Assembly: GCA_005408345.1 (NCBI GenBank)
Contig: SEMN01000048.1
Location: 1,157,001 to 1,221,000 of the forward strand
Reading direction: 5' to 3'
DNA length: 64,000 nucleotides
Origin: Macquaria australasica
Taxonomy: Eukaryota > Chordata > Actinopteri > Centrarchiformes > Percichthyidae
Shown here: one piece after another, positions 60,501 through 64,000 of the stretch
How positions within the stretch are numbered: the first letter of the stretch is position 1
How the letters are laid out: every line of letters starts with the position of its first letter
Program-made: the position numbers and the translations under genes
The notes under the pieces: generated by a model
Seen by the model: only the letters and a program-made list of their open reading frames with translations
What the model was told of the DNA's origin: nothing
Database searches by the model: none

Positions 60501-63374
60501 GGAATCCTTCTCTATTTGCTGTGCAGATACCAAAACAAAACATGAGAGACGGCAGCCAATCTAGCTGGAGAGACAGAGAGAGCCTCCTCCCACCACTGAC
60601 TGCTGTCTGCTCTGGATGTGCCAACAACAAATCTTTTAACCATTTGTGGGCTCCGATACAGTGAAGCATTATCGTATGCAGTAATCTCCAGCTAGGAGGT
60701 TGTATTTACAGAAAACAATAAAATGTAACAGGAGTGTTTTGGTGTTGGTATAAAAGCCTGTATAATAACCAGTCTCAACAAAACTGATAAGCTGCAAGAT
60801 GATATGAAGTGCAAAAGGAACTCATGCTGCTCTATGGGAAAGAAAATGCACTGATAGTCGCACTAGTAGCTCAATCACTGAATATGTAACAAATCAAATC
60901 AAAAAGGGAATGATTGTTTTGTCTGGTCTCCTTTACAAGGCTTCAGGCTGGCTGAACACCATGTGCGCACATTTCTGTTTAAACCAATCCTGTGACAAAT
61001 CTGAGGGAGCAAGCACACACACCCATCTTTTCTGTTTGCCAACATCACTCACTCTGCCATTGTGCAAGAGCTTGTTAAGGCAAGTGAACAGCTATCAGCT
61101 CTTGCAAAACACAAGAGAATGCAGGTTTTTATCAGCATTGCACAAATATTACTGAGGTAAAACCGAAATGTGTATTCTGGTGGATTACTCCTATTCAGAT
61201 CAATTAGAGCAGACAGCAGGAAGAGGCTGCTTTCTTTTTAGAAAAATCAATTTCCTGTATGTGATCCTGCTATGCCTGGACACAGTGGGCGTAATGTTAC
61301 TGTAAGCCAGTGAGGGTTGGCAGAATAGGAGAGATGGCCTCGTGTAATATTTTGCTCTCCCAAATCCACGTCTAAATGTGTTCAAAGCCAAACAAACAAG
61401 AGCCAAAGAGACAAGATAAATCATGTGCTGTAAAAAAACAAGCTTGAGAAAACAAACAACTGGCACAAAAATCTTTAAATGAATAATTTCTGTACCGTCT
61501 GAGCGCCACTTTTGGTTGAGCCACTCGTCTCCACTTGTGGGGAAGTAAACGCACCAAAGTCCTGCACATAAAAGAGACCTGAGTGTCAAGGATAAAGCTA
61601 ATTTCCAGGAAATACAACAGAAAAACAAAATGGCATGTCATAACAGGTAACATGAATGGATTCTTTGCTACTACATGCTGCTTTATCTGGTTTTAAAAAC
61701 AAAATGGACATTGTTGTTCTTCTTCATTGCTTTGAGAGAAAGTGTATAATGTTTAATACCACCTGGTTGAGGCTTTTAGCGTGCCACCCAAAAAGAAGAA
61801 AAACGCGTTTCCTCACCATGGAAACCTTTGCAATCAAATGTAACACATAACACACTCCTTCCCATACCTTACCAAGGGTTGGGTTTTACATTCCACTTTG
61901 GACAAATGATGCTACGCATGCTGCAGCAGGAAGGCACTTTAAATACACAGACATAGTTAAGTGAGCATGCAAACCTGTTGTAATATAATCTATACAGCTG
62001 CACATGAATGTATCATGAAAACTGACAAAATGACACTTTCAGCTGAATATTTGTTATGTCGTTTTCCAACAAAATTACAAAAACGATTGTACAAAATCTC
62101 GAACAGGAAGCACATATTGTATCCAATCAATTTACGATTAAGTTGGGAAAGCATGCAATAGGTAGATCTGATGGATACCATCTACAAAAATAAACGCCTG
62201 TGAGCTACAGTAACATGGCTGCTATCCTTGCTACAAGACAAAACAAAATACTTGTCACCAAAGTGTGCTCACAGTATCCAGGAGATGTTTTGACCTTGGA
62301 AAAACAGATGGTTCAATAAAGCTAAAGAGGTCTACAGTAATGTCATTCAGTTCACAGGTCATTGTAGGCTTGTGAAGCAAAGAAAAACACAATCCCAGAC
62401 ATTAATAGCCCAGAGTGATGAATAGAGATTACTGTGAATCAGGCCAGGCTACTGAAATGAAGTTAAATAAACAATGGCCCCTCAGTATAGTGACCATAAT
62501 GAATCACGGTCTTGCTGGTTTGGAGCAGCTTGGTTCCTCTGAAATGTTTCCTTTGCTTGATATTACTTGTTTTTCCTCACAAAATAAATGCACAGGCGAT
62601 GATTTGCCGATTAGTCGATTAGCTGAGAGACCAAAAACGAATCTGCAACAATTTTGATAATCAATTAATTAAGTGTTCCTGTTACAGCTCCTAAAAGAAT
62701 TTGCTGATTTTCTCTGCTTACACCACTGTCATCTGGATATGTTTGGGTTTTGGACTGATGGTTGGACAAAACAAGACATTTGAGGACCTCACCCTCGACT
62801 CTGGGAAATTGCGATGTGCTATTTTTCACTATTTTCTGACAGACCAAATGACCTCTTTATTAATCGGTAATAAAATAATGGTTAGTTGCAGCCATAGATT
62901 AGCACAAGTTGTTAAAGCAGGGGAGTTGGCTACAACGACATCACATTAAAGTGTTACTGTTGGGCATACAGGAAGAAAAATGTCCAAAATGTGTAACAGT
63001 CAACTGTTTCTAGCTAACGTCAGATGCACTTAACATGGACTTGAAATGAACTAGCCTACAAATATTTTGGTGGCAGCTACCAGGCTGATGAACTGAAAAG
63101 TCGTGATTCAGAGACAGCTGTCAATCATGTACGACGACAGGCTACAACAAAAACGGCTAATAACGGCTGAAAGTCCCAGTCCTGATGTCGTGAAAAGCTC
63201 AACAAGAAGCCCAGTGTTTTTTCGTTTTTTCTTGTTTTTTTTTGACAGTCACAGTAAGAAGCCAAATTAGTTGATACTTCACCGACTCACTGGCATGTTA
63301 ATCCGCAGACTTCTCCTCTTCTTTGGCATTTTCTTTGAGCTCTCCTTGCTGGACTCCATCACCGTGCTTCCCAT
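43033..63374 (-). CDS. prkag2: AMP-activated protein kinase gamma-2, long form (15 coding exons)
   Basis: The gamma subunit binds AMP, ADP and ATP through four CBS repeats and so makes AMPK respond to cell energy. Exons in transcript order are 63374-63291, 61561-61496, 59345-59084, 50548-50322, 47669-47618, 46571-46465, 45652-45571, 44622-44564, 44456-44411, 44297-44243, 44128-44002, 43807-43642, 43551-43514, 43395-43249 and 43149-43033. Every junction is GT..AG and in frame, giving 544 aa (human 569). The N-terminus MGSTVMESSKESSKK with KKRRSLR, and the Ser/Pro-rich region with RLSFSGIFRSS and STPPDTGQR, are specific to gamma-2. CBS repeats begin near 239 (IYMRFMKSHKCYD). Ligand and disease positions of human gamma-2 are kept: R280 (human R302), H361-R362, Y465-N466 and H508-R509 (human R531). 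The start has A at -3 and G at +4. The C-terminal SPAGIDAQHC resembles gamma-3 rather than human gamma-2. Confidence 0.95.
44623..45570 (-). other. prkag2 intron 7, no gene seen
   Basis: This intron of about 950 bases is unique-looking. An A run lies at 44799-44808. I see no coding or RNA feature. Confidence 0.6.
45754..46081 (-). mobile_element. hAT-type short element, copy 3 (reverse)
   Basis: Read on the + strand it starts TGGAGCTGAAGCACTTAAAC and ends TTTGGTTGCAGCCTTCA, the reverse of the 49804-50115 copy. It contains GGTTTTGGACATTTC, GATGTCACCTTGGGCTTACC and TTGTGATGGGAATTC in the expected order. It sits in prkag2 intron 6 and has lost clear target duplications. Confidence 0.75.
46915..47113 (-). 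mobile_element. hAT-type short element, copy 4 (degenerate, reverse)
   Basis: The phrases AAACCTTTGCTTGTCCCAGC, AAAGATTTGTTGATTTTCTG and TTGGTCAGACAAATGAGC, and the closing TTTAGTTGCAGTC, match the family in order with many changes. The left end cannot be fixed. It lies in prkag2 intron 5. Confidence 0.55.
47646..47648 (-). other. prkag2: Possible start codon of short gamma-2
   Basis: Within the exon 47669-47618 an ATG (positions 47648-47646) opens MLEKLELDDD. It aligns with the human start MLEKLEFEDE of the short PRKAG2-b protein. It has G at -3. Starting here would give a protein of about 322 aa that keeps all four CBS repeats and drops the Ser/Pro-rich N-terminus. Confidence 0.55.
47690..48090 (-). 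promoter_or_regulatory. CpG-rich candidate internal promoter of prkag2
   Basis: The sequence immediately upstream (in transcript sense) of exon 47669-47618 is unusually rich in CpG for an intron of this gene. Examples are clusters around 47733-47742, 47826-47837 and 47867-47881, and CACGCGCGTG at 48089-48098. ACCAAT at 48056-48061 is on the + strand, so it reads ATTGGT on the gene strand. Human PRKAG2 makes a short transcript starting near the equivalent exon. Promoter activity is inferred from composition and position. Confidence 0.45.
48091..49795 (-). other. prkag2 intron 4, middle part, no gene seen
   Basis: This stretch holds an (AT)n run at 48544-48574 and otherwise unique-looking sequence. 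Open frames at 48106-48360 and 48426-48773 on the - strand have no recognised similarity and no convincing donor. Confidence 0.5.
48544..48574. repeat. (AT)n microsatellite
   Basis: A pure AT run of 31 bases in prkag2 intron 4. Confidence 0.95.
49804..50115 (+). mobile_element. hAT-type short element with 8-bp target duplication (reference copy)
   Basis: The element starts TAGGGCTGCAACTAACGATT and ends CGACTAATTGTTCATAGCTCTA. The reverse complement of the end, TAGAGCTATGAACAATTAGT, is an imperfect partner of the start. The flanks ATTACATT (49796-49803) and ATTACGTT (50116-50123) agree at 7 of 8 bases, as expected of a hAT target duplication. At 312 bases with no reading frame it is non-autonomous. 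Six other copies or partial copies occur in this window. It lies in prkag2 intron 4, about 200 bases from the exon 50548-50322. Confidence 0.85.
50549..52794 (-). other. prkag2 intron 3, first part on the + map, no gene seen
   Basis: This is AT-rich unique-looking sequence. A possible splice-bounded segment near 50715-50803 on the - strand reads PRTPSAPDGSD, but it is too weak to call an exon. Confidence 0.5.
52795..53045 (-). mobile_element. 3' tail of a LINE-like retrotransposon with GATA repeats
   Basis: On the + strand an imperfect (GATA)n run (52795-52815) leads into ACTTCATTGATCCCGAGGGA and AATTTAGGCATCCAGTAGC. The reverse, GGGATCAATGAAGTATCTATC, is the familiar 3' end of fish non-LTR retrotransposons that finish in a short tandem tail. 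The element therefore lies in the - orientation and is truncated at its 5' end. The inner limit near 53045 is approximate and no reverse transcriptase frame is present. Confidence 0.6.
53274..53735 (-). mobile_element. hAT-type short element, copies 5 and 6 joined (reverse)
   Basis: TAGAGATGAAACTATGAG opens a reversed copy. The phrases GCCAAACATTC, CTAGTTCCAGC and TTTGCTGATTTTCTCTGGTT then appear twice, at about 53347-53405 and 53526-53584. The second copy goes on through TGGGTTTTGGACTGTTG and GTCACCTTGGGCTTTAGG to TTCTGACATTTCATACAC. The layout is a truncated copy followed by a longer one, by tandem duplication or a second insertion. Confidence 0.7.
53736..59083 (-). other. prkag2 intron 3, remainder, no gene seen
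   Basis: Over 5.3 kb I see no exon, RNA gene or repeat family I recognise. Simple sequence includes a TATA-rich patch at 55264-55280 and a G run at 57283-57292. Open frames such as 55387-55698 and 56694-56951 have no family features. Confidence 0.5.
59346..61495 (-). other. prkag2 intron 2, no gene seen
   Basis: This is unique-looking intronic sequence of 2.1 kb. I recognise no repeat and no coding frame with splice support. Confidence 0.5.
61562..62597 (-). other. prkag2 intron 1, distal part, no gene seen
   Basis: No coding or RNA feature is visible in this 1 kb next to the second coding exon. Short frames at 61656-61850 and 61961-62161 look random. Confidence 0.5.
62598..62896 (-). mobile_element. 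hAT-type short element, copy 7 (reverse)
   Basis: GATTAGTCGATTAGCTGAGA at the left and GGTTAGTTGCAGCCATA at the right are the reversed ends of the family. TGGGTTTTGGACTGATGGTT, GGACAAAACAAGACATTTGA and ACTATTTTCTGACAGACCAA are in order between them. It lies in prkag2 intron 1, about 400 bases from the first coding exon. No clear target duplication remains. Confidence 0.75.
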
Positions 63375-64000
63375 CTTTTTCTTCAAAGGAGCGAAACGAG
63401 AAAAAAAAAAAGTGTGCTAGTAATAACTGTCTACTGCTGTAGACCATCAACAGTCGCCTCCACCTTCCCTTCAGCTGCCCCGTATACTTACTACGACAAC
63501 ACTGAGGCGCTGCCCCCATCCACCAGGAAGTAGGCTTGGCAGTGAGAGGAGGCAGAGCACGCATCTTCAACGCTGACTGTTTACAGGTGTTATGTCACAG
63601 TCTGCACCCCAGAGAAATGTGTGTCCCTTGCCGTGTTTTCGGCTCGGTCATCAGCATCACGGCGTCGTATTTTTTTATTTTTATTTTGAGTTTTGGTAAA
63701 AAAAACAACGCTTTGTATAACATTTTTAAAATCACACAGTTCAAAAACCCGCCTACGGTTTCTTTAAAATGAGAGGTGTTTATAACCACGAGCTAACTTG
63801 TTCTATCAGGAAGTGGGGCTGTAAATTCGCCATGTTTACTAGTAAATTCTTAAGCGCATTTCCTTTCCCTCTCCCAATAATTTCCTTGTAAGGTGGCAAA
63901 ACAAGAAAAGGCAGAACGGAGGGCACACAGCCAGGAAAACACGTTTTTGAAGGGGAGGCTAATTTCGACACAACACCAGGCAGTGTCACGTGTATAGACC
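63375..64000 (-). promoter_or_regulatory. prkag2 5' region
   Basis: This sequence lies upstream of the prkag2 start in transcript sense. Just before the ATG, a T-rich tract followed by CTCGTTTCGCTCCTTTGAAG looks like a splice acceptor, so an upstream non-coding exon is possible. A palindromic E-box in the CLEAR-like context GTCACGTG lies at 63985-63992. No TATA box is obvious and the transcription start is unknown. Confidence 0.45.
63985..63992. promoter_or_regulatory. E-box GTCACGTG upstream of prkag2
   Basis: CACGTG with the 5' GT is the core of USF and TFEB/TFE3 sites. It lies about 610 bases before the prkag2 ATG, near the window edge. One short match is weak evidence. Confidence 0.35.

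Noticed and set aside
1..64000. CRISPR arrays, operons, prophage, toxin-antitoxin or other prokaryotic systems
   Set aside because: All genes are spliced vertebrate genes. The tandem repeats are simple microsatellites without spacers.

Overview
This is vertebrate nuclear DNA, almost certainly from a teleost fish and most likely a percomorph. The evidence is split genes with GT..AG introns, AATAAA polyadenylation signals, and dispersed repeats that I recognise from spiny-rayed fish genomes. There is no operon, CRISPR array, phage or plasmid. I found four complete protein-coding genes and rebuilt their exons by joining reading frames at splice sites and comparing with remembered human orthologues. 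Those assignments are firm at family level, but no alignment was run.

Layout on the + strand: vps4b (45-4124, 11 coding exons, ESCRT-III disassembly ATPase), kdsr (6127-9542, 10 coding exons, 3-ketodihydrosphingosine reductase) and bcl2 (coding exons 13306-13854 and 34576-34713, separated by a 20.7 kb intron). They lie head to tail, in the same order and relative orientation as human VPS4B-KDSR-BCL2 on 18q21.33, but much more tightly packed. The - strand holds prkag2 (63374 down to 43033, 15 coding exons, 544 aa, AMPK gamma-2 long form). It is convergent with bcl2 and is not linked to it in human, where PRKAG2 is on chromosome 7.

The remaining sequence is introns, untranslated regions and intergenic DNA. 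It holds at least seven copies or partial copies of one short hAT-type element (the copy at 49804-50115 has an 8-bp target duplication), two TTAA-ended inverted-repeat elements, one nested foldback element, two copies of a GTTAGCATGCTAA-type repeat, one CAGTGGTGG-type element, one LINE 3' tail and many microsatellites.

The four genes do not form one pathway. vps4b acts in membrane scission, kdsr in sphingolipid synthesis at the ER, bcl2 in mitochondrial and ER control of apoptosis, and prkag2 in energy sensing. I saw no sign of an undescribed biological system. The observations most worth checking are gene-regulatory: a Bcl-2-beta-like read-through frame, candidate miR-15/16 sites in the bcl2 3' UTR, a probable internal promoter for short gamma-2, a gamma-3-like C-terminal tail on prkag2, and a NAGNAG acceptor in kdsr.
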